DNA of 37,001 bases from CAYMFD01 sp964389475. GTDB taxonomy: Bacteria > Bacteroidota > Bacteroidia > Chitinophagales > Saprospiraceae. The notes beneath the pieces were generated by a model that saw nothing but the letters and a program-made list of their open reading frames with translations, searched no databases and had not been told where the DNA came from. The stretch spans positions 1 to 37,001 of the forward strand of contig CAYMFD010000027.1 in NCBI GenBank assembly GCA_964389475.1, written 5' to 3'. This document shows positions 24,677 through 33,058 of this stretch, one piece after another (within the stretch, counting starts at the first letter, position 1; each line of letters opens with the position of its first letter). The position numbers were made by a program, and so were the translations under genes.

Positions 24677-24949
24677 GAATGGATAGAACACGGATCCTAC
24701 AGATCGTTCTGATTTTTACAGATACAGAGAAGGCAGATCGAAAAATTGAAAGTTTCGAGCAAGCAGCACTAGGTACAAGCAGTACGTGGCTTCGACCACT
24801 TTAGTGTCGATAAGTGCCACTGACTATAAGGTCAGGCTGTATAGGTGTATGCCTTTTCGGGCTACATGGTGGGAGACATGACCCTCAAGTAGATCATCTT
24901 GTCAGACGGGATATCAGTTCACGGTAGCATAATTATCATCGTGCTAATA
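24677..24949. other. gene-free interval before the tandem duplication
   Basis: Contains a hairpin at 24786-24820 (GTGGC..CGAC with GTCG..GCCAC) and, at 24859-24883, a stretch resembling the middle of the RAYT-linked repeat (GCTACATGGTGGGAGACA compared with CCTACATGGCGGGAGCCA, 15 of 18 bases). No gene is seen. Confidence 0.5.
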
Positions 24950-25191
24950 AAAGGTGTCGTATCGCGACGCAGATAAGTCCCTCCATTTCAAGGGAGGGAT
25001 GGAGGGAGGGTCCTATGTGTCGCCTGTGGACAGCTGGGATTAGCACCTACAAGGCTAGCAGACCATACAGCGGCTGAGGCGAAACCTCGCCGCTCAATCA
25101 AGCCGATGTGATAAAGTACTGTGAGGTCGAAATGCCCAATTTGCGGACCTGAATCTAGGTCTCAGGTTTCGCCTGTGGGCCGCTGGAGATG
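24950..25191. repeat. 242-bp tandem duplication, copy 1
   Basis: Positions 24950-25155 are identical to 25192-25397 (206 bp); the remaining part is similar and ends with GTTTCGCCTGTGGGCCGCTGG in both. The unit holds a G-rich element (24973-25013) and a hairpin at 25069-25094 (AGCGGC, unpaired T, GAGG, loop CGAAA, CCTC, GCCGCT). Non-coding. Confidence 0.95.
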
Positions 25192-25428
25192 AAAGGTGTC
25201 GTATCGCGACGCAGATAAGTCCCTCCATTTCAAGGGAGGGATGGAGGGAGGGTCCTATGTGTCGCCTGTGGACAGCTGGGATTAGCACCTACAAGGCTAG
25301 CAGACCATACAGCGGCTGAGGCGAAACCTCGCCGCTCAATCAAGCCGATGTGATAAAGTACTGTGAGGTCGAAATGCCCAATTTGCGGACCTGAATCGAG
25401 GACCCAGGTTTCGCCTGTGGGCCGCTGG
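25192..25428. repeat. 242-bp tandem duplication, copy 2
   Basis: Head-to-tail second copy of the preceding unit. The hairpin recurs at 25311-25336. It ends 2 nt before the stop of the TfoX-like gene, so the repeat forms the 3' end of that minus-strand operon. Confidence 0.95.
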
Positions 25429-25429
25429 G

Positions 25430-25780
25430 TTATTTGGGCTTTTTCTTCTTGCTGAGTGGCGCTAGTGGATTGTAGGCTAGGCATAGGTGTAGCCACTTGC
25501 CTAGGTCTTCGTCTAGGTCATACCCATCAGCGCTGACGAATACCATTCCCTTCATCGGGCGGTCTCCGAATACGGTGGCTTGTACATACTCCTGCTCAAG
25601 ACTGGCGGCATACTGGTCAGGACCTACCCTGCACATGAGGAGTCCCTTTATGATGCCTACCATCATTTTGTCCTCCACCATATAGCATAGGCCGCCCATC
25701 ATTTTGATGGTGCGATAGCCCACCTTGTGTTCGTTCAGGTAGTTGTTGATACGATCTTCTAGGTAGGCGTCGTAGCTCAT
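25430..25780 (-). CDS. TfoX/Sxy N-terminal domain protein
   Basis: 116 residues. The block KMMGGLCYMVEDKMMVGI, then LLMCRVGPDQYAASL and DRPMKGMVFVSADGY, is the TfoX N-terminal domain. In gammaproteobacteria TfoX/Sxy regulates competence; the single-domain members in other phyla have no demonstrated role, so a competence function should not be assumed. The ATG shares one base with the purC stop (TAATG), suggesting coupled translation. It is the last gene of a three-gene operon. The C-terminus is a short basic tail (KKKKPK). Confidence 0.88.
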   Translation of the reverse strand: MSYDAYLEDRINNYLNEHKVGYRTIKMMGGLCYMVEDKMMVGIIKGLLMCRVGPDQYAASLEQEYVQATVFGDRPMKGMVFVSADGYDLDEDLGKWLHLCLAYNPLAPLSKKKKPK

Positions 25781-26721
25781 TATCTCTTGAGGTACGCATT
25801 GACATTAGCCTCGATGCGACCGAGGATATCTGCTGTATCTGCCCGCTCGAATGGCTGACCTGTAATCTGCTCGTATAGCTCGATGTATCGCTCCGAGACC
25901 ATATTGACGAAGTCATCTGGCATATCTGGCATCGTCTGTCCCTCCAGCCCTTGAAAACCATTGTCCATCAACCACTCCCTCACAAACTCCTTGCTGAGTT
26001 GACGTTGAGGCTCATCTGCTGCTAGTCGCTCCTCGTAGCCGTCCGCATAGAAGTATCGACTGCTATCGGGGGTGTGGATCTCATCCATCAATATGATGTC
26101 ATCACCGATCTTGCCAAACTCATACTTCGTGTCGACTAGGATCAGTCCTCGTTGTGCTGCCATCTCTGTACCTCTCGCAAACAAGGCTCTGGTGTAGGCG
26201 GTCAGCTGGTCCCACTCCGCTTGGGTGACGATGTCTTGAGCTAGGATGTCCTCGGCGCTTATATCTTCGTCATGGCCCTCTTCTGCCTTGGTCGCAGGGG
26301 TGATGATGGGCTCGGCAAAGCGCTGGTTTTGGCGCATACCGTCGGGCATCTCTACACCGCAGATAGTTCGCTTGCCCGCCTTGTACTCTCGCCAAGCGTG
26401 TCCGGCGAGGTAGCCCCTTATGACCATCTCTATCATGATGGGTCGGCAGCGCTTACCGATCGCTACATTAGGATCAGGCACGTGGTCTAGCCAGTTGGGT
26501 ACGATATCTTCTGTAGCCTTTAGAAAGTGGGTAGCTACCTGATTGAGCACCTGCCCCTTGTATGGGATAGGGCGGGGTAGTATGTGGTCAAAGGCAGATA
26601 TACGGTCCGATGCGACCATCACGAGATCACGATCGCCGATGTAGTAGACATCCCTGACCTTGCCATGATATACGTTTTGCTGTCGGGGGAAGTTGAAGTC
26701 GGTGGTGTTTAAGGCATTCAT
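25780..26721 (-). CDS. purC: phosphoribosylaminoimidazole-succinocarboxamide synthase
   Basis: Ligates aspartate to CAIR with ATP to give SAICAR in purine synthesis. The 313-residue length fits the longer bacterial/yeast-like form. Motifs: YHGKVRDVYYIG at the N-terminus, SDRISAFDHILPRPIPYKG, EMVIRGYLAGHAWREY, the PIITPATKAEEGHDE block, and LVDTKYEFG followed by LMDEIHTPDSSRY. The start overlaps the stop of the upstream permease gene by 4 bp (ATGA), and the TfoX-like gene overlaps its own stop. No other pur genes are adjacent. Confidence 0.96.
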   Translation of the reverse strand: MNALNTTDFNFPRQQNVYHGKVRDVYYIGDRDLVMVASDRISAFDHILPRPIPYKGQVLNQVATHFLKATEDIVPNWLDHVPDPNVAIGKRCRPIMIEMVIRGYLAGHAWREYKAGKRTICGVEMPDGMRQNQRFAEPIITPATKAEEGHDEDISAEDILAQDIVTQAEWDQLTAYTRALFARGTEMAAQRGLILVDTKYEFGKIGDDIILMDEIHTPDSSRYFYADGYEERLAADEPQRQLSKEFVREWLMDNGFQGLEGQTMPDMPDDFVNMVSERYIELYEQITGQPFERADTADILGRIEANVNAYLKR

Positions 26722-28289
26722 ATCGTACCGTTGTCTGTGACCCTACCGAGTAGCTTGCTCAGCCATTGCGGTGGCGTGATCGTGAAAGAAAATTTACTAT
26801 CCGTCAGAGCCTTGTAGGTGATAACCATTGCAAAGGGTAGTAAGATAAGGATAGGCAAGTAGGCTGCCGTGAGGTAGTGCAGTGTACCATTACGGTTGAG
26901 CTTATTGCCCATGATCGTACTGATAAAGAGTAGTATGTAGAACACGATGGCAAACAGCAAGGGGTAACCATAACCACCCTTACGTATGATGCTACCTAGC
27001 GGGGCTCCTATAAAGAGAAAGACGATGCAGCTCAGGGCCCAGGCATACTGCTGGTGGAGGGTGTAGAGATACCTGCTCTTGGTCCTGTCAAGTCCTCTGT
27101 AGGTGCTGAGCCTCGACCGTAGCACATCTCGCTGATTGGAGGCAGAGTTGTGCATGCGATTGTACATCGTTTTGGCTTGTGAGGGCACGACGGTCTCTAT
27201 CAGGTAGTTGATGGTGTCTAGGTCGTAGTCGTCTATCTGGATCTTGCGACTAGGTCTTTTTTTAGCTACGGATGCTTGTACGCTGGCCTGGTTCGTAGGT
27301 GATGAAGATTTGAATTTTTTCATCACTTCCTCCATCTGTAGCTTGTCGCGCCGTTCATTATCCGAGGTACCGGTAGCACTGCTGTCGGGTATGGGGAGTA
27401 TGGTCCTAAACTGCTCAGCAACTCGGACCAGTACGTCATCTCGCTTGACCTTCAGGCTGTCGACAGCATTGAGCAGCTGAAAGGTGTTGAGCATGTCTTT
27501 CTTATTGCGATTGATATTGACATTGTCCTCCTCTACCTGGAAGTTGCTCATGTCAAACATCTTCTTGTAGGTCTTGAAGTAGGTCCGCATCAAGGGGTAT
27601 TTCTTACCGTCCTTGCCGGCCGTCTCTCGCAATTCCCTGATCTGTTCGCCATCTTTGAGATTCATGACGAAGAGTCGACCGTCCTCCTTAGTATACATCT
27701 CGCCGGTACGTGCCTTGGTGACATCGGTGAGGTAGTTGTTAGAATTATTCTCCTGATCATACATGAGTACGTCCTCGATGTCACGACCGTTTTTGTCTTT
27801 CTTACCTACTCGGATGACATAGCCTGTAAAGTCGCTGTCAAAGACGCCTTCCTCTAGGATGAGACTAGACTTGCTCTTTTGTATCGCCTTAAAGCGTTGT
27901 TGAAATTTGAAATTGGCCCTCGGCTTGAGGTAGTTGTTGGCCAGTAGCGAGAATAGACCAGTACCTACAGCTAGGATGATAGCTGATCGCATAGTTCTGG
28001 TAAGTGGTATGCCTGCGCTTTTGAGGCTCGACAACTCGTACCGCTCACTGAGATTACCAAATACCATGACCGATGATATCAAGATGGTCACCGGTACAGA
28101 CAGGTGGATGATAGTCACCCCAAAGTAGAAGATCAGCTCTAGGATATTAAAGAGCCCAAATCCCTTGCCTAGGATGTCGTCAATGTTTTTCCAAAGGAAC
28201 TGCATCAGCAAGACAAACTCTGCCACAAAGAAGGACATGAGGTACGGCCCTATAAAGCCCGTAATCACAAGTTTGTCGATCCGTTTCAC
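26718..28289 (-). CDS. LptF/LptG family permease (YjgP/YjgQ)
   Basis: Inner-membrane permease of the LPS export machine, which with LptB extracts LPS from the membrane and passes it to the LptC-A-D bridge. The 523 residues show the start MKRIDKLVITGFIGPYLMSFF, three N-terminal membrane helices, a long periplasmic region (about 110-400) and three C-terminal helices including SCIVFLFIGAPLGSIIRKGG, the conserved family block. The periplasmic region contains a low-complexity polar stretch (KFKSSSPTNQASVQASVAKK), longer than in proteobacteria. Whether it is LptF or LptG cannot be settled here. First gene of the operon with purC. Confidence 0.92.
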   Translation of the reverse strand: MKRIDKLVITGFIGPYLMSFFVAEFVLLMQFLWKNIDDILGKGFGLFNILELIFYFGVTIIHLSVPVTILISSVMVFGNLSERYELSSLKSAGIPLTRTMRSAIILAVGTGLFSLLANNYLKPRANFKFQQRFKAIQKSKSSLILEEGVFDSDFTGYVIRVGKKDKNGRDIEDVLMYDQENNSNNYLTDVTKARTGEMYTKEDGRLFVMNLKDGEQIRELRETAGKDGKKYPLMRTYFKTYKKMFDMSNFQVEEDNVNINRNKKDMLNTFQLLNAVDSLKVKRDDVLVRVAEQFRTILPIPDSSATGTSDNERRDKLQMEEVMKKFKSSSPTNQASVQASVAKKRPSRKIQIDDYDLDTINYLIETVVPSQAKTMYNRMHNSASNQRDVLRSRLSTYRGLDRTKSRYLYTLHQQYAWALSCIVFLFIGAPLGSIIRKGGYGYPLLFAIVFYILLFISTIMGNKLNRNGTLHYLTAAYLPILILLPFAMVITYKALTDSKFSFTITPPQWLSKLLGRVTDNGTI

Positions 28290-28315
28290 TACTGCTTTGT
28301 TATCATGATCTCGGG

Positions 28316-28323
28316 CAAATGTA
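28316..28323 (-). promoter_or_regulatory. candidate -7 box of the lptF-like/purC/TfoX operon
   Basis: Reads TACATTTG on the minus strand, an exact TAnnTTTG match, 26 nt before the ATG at 28289. No TTG is found at the expected -33 place. Confidence 0.5.
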
Positions 28324-28457
28324 ACGCCTTCATACTAGACTATTTTGTCTTATGGTAATACTAAGATTACGCCTAGGTGGCTCGACCAAAACCATTGTAT
28401 GTATTTTCGGTTTTTAGAACGCCAACCCAGATTGTCAATTATTAACGATTCAATACT

Positions 28458-30893
28458 ATGAAGTACCTACTGACACTGCTTTTTTCTTTTTCGCTACTCA
28501 CAGCGACGGATGCTCAACTGACCTGGTGGAAGGGTAAGAAAAAAGAAGCTCCTAAGAAAGAGGCTAAGTCCAAGAAGGACGGGCCAAAGCCTTACGGTAA
28601 GGTGATTACCAAGGATGCAATGTCTAACGAGGGTTTCATAACGACGCATAAGGTCGGTGATAAGAATTATTTCGAGATCGATAATGACTTACTAGATCGA
28701 GAGATCCTCGTCGTAAGTAGGATAGCGGGCTTTGTCAAGGGTCTCAACTTCGGTGGAGCAGGTACCAAGTCTAGACCGCAGCAGGTCATCCGGTGGCAGC
28801 GCAAGGACAATAAGATCTTGCTACGATCGGTATCTTACAATAGCGTGGCGAGCTTCGAAGACCCGATATATGAGTCTGTCCGCAATAATAACTTCGAGCC
28901 CATCATCCATATTTTTGATATCAAGGCTGTGGGTAAAGACAGTAGCTCGGTCGTCATCGATGTAGCGCCACTATTTACACAAGATATACCGATGATAGGT
29001 GCTATGTATGATAGCCAGCGCAAAAACTTTGGCATCAAAGGACTAGACGCCAAGCGGAGTTACATCTCTTGGATGAAGAGTTTCCCAGAAAACACCGAGG
29101 TGCGACACGTACTGACCTACAAGGGGTCCAAGCTGCCAGACAATCAGCTCACAGGTACTATTTCTGTAGAGCTTAATCAGTCATTTATACTATTGCCAGA
29201 GGACCCATGGGTGCCTCGGCACTTCGATAGCCGAGTGGGCTACTTCTCACTATCACAGACAGACTACAGCCTAGACAAGCAAAAGGCATTTAGCAATAGA
29301 TATATCACCCGCTGGAGACTAGAGCCTAGCGACAAGGAAGCCTACGAGCGAGGAGAGCTAGTCGAGCCTATCAAGCCCATCGTCTACTACATCGACCCAG
29401 CGACGCCAGACAAGTGGAGACCCTACCTCAAGCAGGGTATCGAAGATTGGGTCGTGGCCTTTGAGCAGGCTGGATTTAAAAATGCCATCATAGCCAAAGA
29501 TCCTCCTAGTAAAGAAGAAGACCCTGACTGGTCGCCAGAGGATGTACGATATAGCGTGATCCGCTACATCAGCACCGACATCCAAAATGCACAGGGACCC
29601 CATGTCCACGATCCTAGGACGGGCGAGATCATAGAGAGTGATATCATGTGGTATCACAATGTGATGAATCTCCTGCGCAACTGGTTCTTTATCCAGACGG
29701 CTGCCATCAATCCTGATGCCCGTAAGGTGCAGTTCGATGATGCCGTGATGGGTAGACTTATCCGTTTCGTAGCGGCACATGAGGTAGGTCACACACTGGG
29801 CTTGCCACACAACATGGGAGCTTCTGTTGCCTATCCTGTAGACAGCCTGCGGTCACCGACTTTTACCAAGAAGATGGGTACTGCGCCGTCGATCATGGAT
29901 TACGCTAGATTTAATTATGTAGCACAGCCAGAGGATGGCGATGTAGGCCTCATGCCTGATATAGGTCCGTATGACAAGTGGTCGATAGAGTGGGGATACC
30001 GATACTTCTCAGCAGAGGACAAGGATGCAGAGCGAGCTCCGCTCGCAGCGATGATACTAGAGCATAAGGACGATCCGCTTTATCGATTCGGTCGTCAGAG
30101 ACGTGTACCGCTAGATCCTAGCTCTCAGACCGAAGACCTGGGTGATGATAGTATGGAGGCGAGTGAGCTTGGTATTAAGAACCTCAAACGCATTGTGCCT
30201 AACCTCATCGAGTGGACAGCAGAGGACGCCAAGAACTTCGATGACCTCGAGGAGCTGTACGGGCAAGTGCTAGGCCAGTTTAGACGATATATGGGCCACG
30301 TCGCGGCCAATATTGGTGGCGTCTACGAGTTCTATCAGACCTACGACGAGGAGGAACCGGTATACAGCCATGCACCACTCGACAAGCAGCGCAGAGCCAT
30401 GGCATTCCTGGACAAGCACCTCTTCCAGACACCTACGTGGGTGATCGATGAGGAGATACTACGCCGTATAGAGCCAGCTGGTAACAATGAGCGGATACGA
30501 CGCCTGCAAGATAGGACGATGTCACTCTTGTTGCGATCAGATCGACTCAGCCGTATGGTCGAGAATGAGGCGCTTAATGGAGCGGATGCTTACAGCCCGA
30601 TCGCTTTCTTCGGTGATATGAATGATGCCATATTTAGCGAGGTGACTACCGGTGGCAGCATAGATACTTACAGACGTAGTCTCCAGCGTAGTTACGTCGA
30701 GCAATTAGGCAAGCTACTCAGCAGTGATGATAGCATAGTTGCGAATAGTGACGTGCCAGCAATCGCACGTGGTAACCTCAAGCGTATACAGCAGCAGATC
30801 AGCAGCAGGGCAAACGGCAATGACTTGTCCGCCTACCACCTCGCAGACCTGACGGTCAGGATCGAGGAGATATTGATGCCTAAGAAGGGGTAG
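28458..30893 (+). CDS. zinc-dependent metalloprotease, DUF5117/DUF5118 type
   Basis: 811 residues with a signal peptide (MKYLLTLLFSFSLLTATDAQ), then a Lys-rich segment and the DUF5118/DUF5117 region (DNDLLDREILVVSRIAGF). The metzincin motif HEVGHTLGLPHN has ligands H441, H445 and H451 with catalytic E442; the Met-turn is SIMDY with M480. The rest is the C-terminal family-specific domain. This is the usual size of the Bacteroidota proteins annotated as zinc-dependent metalloproteases; they are exported, and their substrates are unknown. It is a single gene with a 168-bp divergent upstream region shared with the lptF-like operon. Confidence 0.93.
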   Translation: MKYLLTLLFSFSLLTATDAQLTWWKGKKKEAPKKEAKSKKDGPKPYGKVITKDAMSNEGFITTHKVGDKNYFEIDNDLLDREILVVSRIAGFVKGLNFGGAGTKSRPQQVIRWQRKDNKILLRSVSYNSVASFEDPIYESVRNNNFEPIIHIFDIKAVGKDSSSVVIDVAPLFTQDIPMIGAMYDSQRKNFGIKGLDAKRSYISWMKSFPENTEVRHVLTYKGSKLPDNQLTGTISVELNQSFILLPEDPWVPRHFDSRVGYFSLSQTDYSLDKQKAFSNRYITRWRLEPSDKEAYERGELVEPIKPIVYYIDPATPDKWRPYLKQGIEDWVVAFEQAGFKNAIIAKDPPSKEEDPDWSPEDVRYSVIRYISTDIQNAQGPHVHDPRTGEIIESDIMWYHNVMNLLRNWFFIQTAAINPDARKVQFDDAVMGRLIRFVAAHEVGHTLGLPHNMGASVAYPVDSLRSPTFTKKMGTAPSIMDYARFNYVAQPEDGDVGLMPDIGPYDKWSIEWGYRYFSAEDKDAERAPLAAMILEHKDDPLYRFGRQRRVPLDPSSQTEDLGDDSMEASELGIKNLKRIVPNLIEWTAEDAKNFDDLEELYGQVLGQFRRYMGHVAANIGGVYEFYQTYDEEEPVYSHAPLDKQRRAMAFLDKHLFQTPTWVIDEEILRRIEPAGNNERIRRLQDRTMSLLLRSDRLSRMVENEALNGADAYSPIAFFGDMNDAIFSEVTTGGSIDTYRRSLQRSYVEQLGKLLSSDDSIVANSDVPAIARGNLKRIQQQISSRANGNDLSAYHLADLTVRIEEILMPKKG

Positions 30894-30936
30894 GGAAGAC
30901 TATAGGCTGCTGTTATTTGCTGCTTGTTCGGGCTAA

Positions 30937-30962
30937 CACTTCGACCGAAAAGCTCAATCACC
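30937..30962 (-). repeat. dispersed intergenic repeat, short variant
   Basis: On the minus strand reads GGTGATTGAGC...TCGAAGTG, matching the ends of the longer copies at 32535 and 34779. Confidence 0.45.
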
Positions 30963-31020
30963 GGCTCTTGCTCTCTATTAAAATAGAGGGAGCTGTAAAG
31001 TAAGGTTGCTTGCAACACTT

Positions 31021-31062
31021 ATAAGTCCTTCCATTTATAAGGGAAGGATTTAGGATGGGTCC
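31021..31062 (+). repeat. dispersed G-rich element, also found in the 242-bp duplication
   Basis: Similar in order and length to 24973-25013: ATAAGTCC, a C/T arm CTTCC, ATTT..AAGGGA, GGAT, GGG, GTCC. The arms CCTTCC and GGAAGG can form a stem. Differences are scattered, so it is an older copy. Confidence 0.6.
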
Positions 31063-31105
31063 GCACCCGCTCAGACAGCAAGTACATCGTATCTTGCCCA
31101 GACTT

Positions 31106-31591
31106 ATGAGCAACAAATTACAATTTCACCTTAGCGGCTTCGTCTACACGATTTTCGTGTGGGTGGGGATGCAGGTTATTTTTGATGGCATCTCGGCCCT
31201 GTCGATATCCACTTTGTTAAGTAGCGCTGTTTTCGGACTACTCTTCGCTTTTATCACGGAGCAGCGCTACCAAAAGCTGCTGGCTAGTGGTATTGAGGCG
31301 CCGGCGTTCATCGGCATATTTAGACGACGCAAGACGATACAGGCCCAGACCAATGATTTAGTCCGTGTAGCTCGGCGACTACGTGATGCCCTGCCTGATG
31401 CGCAGGTATCCCTACAGGGCAATGTCATTACAGCTAGTACTGGCAAGGAAGGTACGGTCAAGTGGGCTCTAGTAGAAATTACAAAGGACGGTGATGCCCT
31501 CGCGATCCGCCGGCCATTTACGATCTGGCGCGACCCTACGGAGTGCGAGGTTCTACTGGAGCGAGTCGCTCGGACACTAGTAGAGTGGTAA
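31106..31591 (+). CDS. hypothetical membrane protein
   Basis: 161 residues from the ATG at 31106 (MSNKLQFHLSGFVY). Two hydrophobic helices occupy about residues 11-30 and 35-52, followed by a soluble basic region (FRRRKTIQAQTNDLVRVARRL) with a small alternating-strand domain (DAQVSLQGNVITASTG, VKWALVEITKDGDALAI). A frame starting at 31055 would run back through the G-rich repeat and is not preferred. I do not recognise a family; topology suggests a cytosolic domain tethered to the membrane. No operon partner is clear. Confidence 0.6.
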   Translation: MSNKLQFHLSGFVYTIFVWVGMQVIFDGISALSISTLLSSAVFGLLFAFITEQRYQKLLASGIEAPAFIGIFRRRKTIQAQTNDLVRVARRLRDALPDAQVSLQGNVITASTGKEGTVKWALVEITKDGDALAIRRPFTIWRDPTECEVLLERVARTLVEW

Positions 31592-31663
31592 GGCCATGCG
31601 TACCTCTCTTTCCCGTGTAATCAACGTGGGATCAATTCCTATTAATAATCGAACGCGGGGTAG

Positions 31664-31671
31664 TACTTTCG
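31664..31671 (+). promoter_or_regulatory. weak -7-like box
   Basis: TACTTTCG differs from TAnnTTTG in one base and lies 6 nt before the ATG at 31678, the same close spacing as for the helicase gene. No -33 element. Confidence 0.3.
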
Positions 31672-31677
31672 CCAGCT

Positions 31678-32355
31678 ATGAAGGTGGACCTAATCAAGAA
31701 GTATAGTGATGACTTCGCTCAGCGACTCCTAGACGAGTCGTATGAGGTAGATATGTCGAAGTATGACCTCCTACAGCAATGGAGCCATCACTGGGATATC
31801 GAAGAGCTAGACCTAGCCGACACCTACGCTACTAGTATGGAGAGTACTATCAGTGGTCATCTGTGGGGTGGTAGCGTTGATAGCGCTAAGTCGGAGATGA
31901 TCCGTATGATAGGGGAGGACCGTGAGTTTATGCGATCGACCTTTCGAGATCTCTTTAAAGATGACCTCGATCTCGGTCTTCGTGTCGATCGATTTGAGCA
32001 CCACCTAGACGAGCTCTACCGCCAGATTAAGCGCAAAGACCATAAGGCGATCTCCCACCAGCATGGCCGTAGAGAGATAGTCCTCTTGCTGGCTGCACGT
32101 TACCCCGACAAGTACTGCCTACACGACTACGCTGCCTTTGCTGAGATGATGCAACGCCTGGAGTCGAGACGTATACCCCAAGAGCCCGAGCTAGAGCGGT
32201 ACTTTAAAAGCTTGCGAGGTATATACAAGGTGGCTACGAGCCATAGCCCTCTACTACAGCAAGTGCTAGCGATGCGATGTGCTGCCCTTGGTATTACCTT
32301 CCTCCCATCCCTTATGTTGATGAATGATTTTATGGATTTTGTGGCTAAAAAGTAA
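31678..32355 (+). CDS. hypothetical protein
   Basis: 225 residues, soluble, mostly helical and charged, with no signal peptide or membrane segment. Notable parts are YDLLQQWSHHWDIEELDLADTY-like acidic helices at the start, a His-rich middle (HHLDELYRQIKRKDHKAISHQHGRREI) and a helical C-terminal third with ARYPDKYCLHDY and PLLQQVLAMRCAALGITFLP. I do not recognise a family. It stands alone, with a hairpin 30 nt downstream. Confidence 0.65.
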   Translation: MKVDLIKKYSDDFAQRLLDESYEVDMSKYDLLQQWSHHWDIEELDLADTYATSMESTISGHLWGGSVDSAKSEMIRMIGEDREFMRSTFRDLFKDDLDLGLRVDRFEHHLDELYRQIKRKDHKAISHQHGRREIVLLLAARYPDKYCLHDYAAFAEMMQRLESRRIPQEPELERYFKSLRGIYKVATSHSPLLQQVLAMRCAALGITFLPSLMLMNDFMDFVAKK

Positions 32356-32383
32356 GGGAGTTGGGAGCCTGTGTTTCGATTGA

Positions 32384-32416
32384 AGAGATCGCATCACTTT
32401 GAGTGATCCGATCTCT
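32384..32416 (+). terminator. hairpin after the hypothetical gene, possible terminator
   Basis: AGAGATCG pairs with CGATCTCT, then a C-C mismatch, then ATCACT with AGTGAT around a 3-nt loop. No T-run follows, so it may instead stabilise the transcript end. Confidence 0.45.
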
Positions 32417-32437
32417 AACCTTGCACGATCGCATCAA

Positions 32438-32460
32438 GGTGATTGAGGCCACTCGAAATC
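32438..32460 (+). repeat. dispersed intergenic repeat, short variant
   Basis: GGTGATTGAGGCC followed by ACTCGAAATC; same end blocks as the other copies, opposite in orientation to the next one at 32535. Confidence 0.5.
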
Positions 32461-32534
32461 CCGTTTTCTAGTAAGCTAATATTGCTAATCCGCTAAAGAG
32501 CTAATTAACTCAATAGCTTAACAACTCACTTACA

Positions 32535-32571
32535 GGACATTTCGATTACGCTACGCTTCACTCAATGACCT
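32535..32571 (-). repeat. dispersed intergenic repeat, 37-bp copy
   Basis: Differs from 34779-34815 in only two positions over 37 bp. On the minus strand it starts GGTCATTGAGTGAAGC and ends TAATCGAAATGTCC. Confidence 0.85.
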
Positions 32572-32712
32572 GTTTCCTCCCTCTCAGGCGAAACCTCTGT
32601 CCTCCTGCGTCGGCAACAGGATTTTTAAGATTTCAAGATTTCCAAGATCGGCTATGTACAAGTCGTGCTGGCATCCTGAGTATCGACTGTGATTAGAATA
32701 CCTCCCCCTGTG

Positions 32713-32850
32713 TCCCCCTCCACAAGGGGGATCTAGTTCGACATGGCTCGGGCATCTTGATTTGTAATTTAGCAGCAAATTTGATGACCTATGACACCAG
32801 TGCCCGAGCCCAGTAACTTGTGTCTCCCCCTCTGCGAGGGGGCGGGGGGA
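32713..32850. repeat. pair of C-rich/G-rich hairpins
   Basis: TCCCC-CTCCACAA-GGGGGA at 32713-32731 and CCCCCTC-TGC-GAGGGGG near 32826-32842, followed by CGGGGGGAGG. The design, C-rich arm, short spacer, G-rich arm, second G-run, is that of the element at 24973 and 31021. The two hairpins may be the ends of one element of about 140 bp. Confidence 0.5.
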
Positions 32851-33058
32851 GGATACATGGACCATGCACTTACTACTGGAAGGATAGATAATTTAACTAA
32901 CTTTAGGTAATACGATATCTTATGTCATACTACCAAGCTCACCGCATACGATTCCCCGTAACATCTGAGTTTCTAAACTTCGCCGAAGCTCATTTTGGGA
33001 GCAGTTATGGGTGGATATTTAATATTGGAAAGGATAGACCTGGAGAAGTAAGGAAGCG

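Larger units (their letters stand above)
32356..33058. other. gene-free, repeat-bearing interval
   Basis: About 700 bp. It holds a hairpin at 32384-32416, two copies of the dispersed repeat (32438-32460 and 32535-32571), and two C-rich/G-rich hairpins (32713-32731 and about 32825-32850). A 93-codon open frame across 32584-32865 on the minus strand is composed of these repeats and is not taken as a gene. Confidence 0.7.

Noticed and set aside
25094..25496. Two minus-strand open frames across the tandem duplication
   Set aside because: They are made of the repeated non-coding unit and run into the TfoX-like gene in another frame.
32584..32865. 93-codon minus-strand open frame
   Set aside because: Consists of C/G-rich repeats translated by chance; no protein features.
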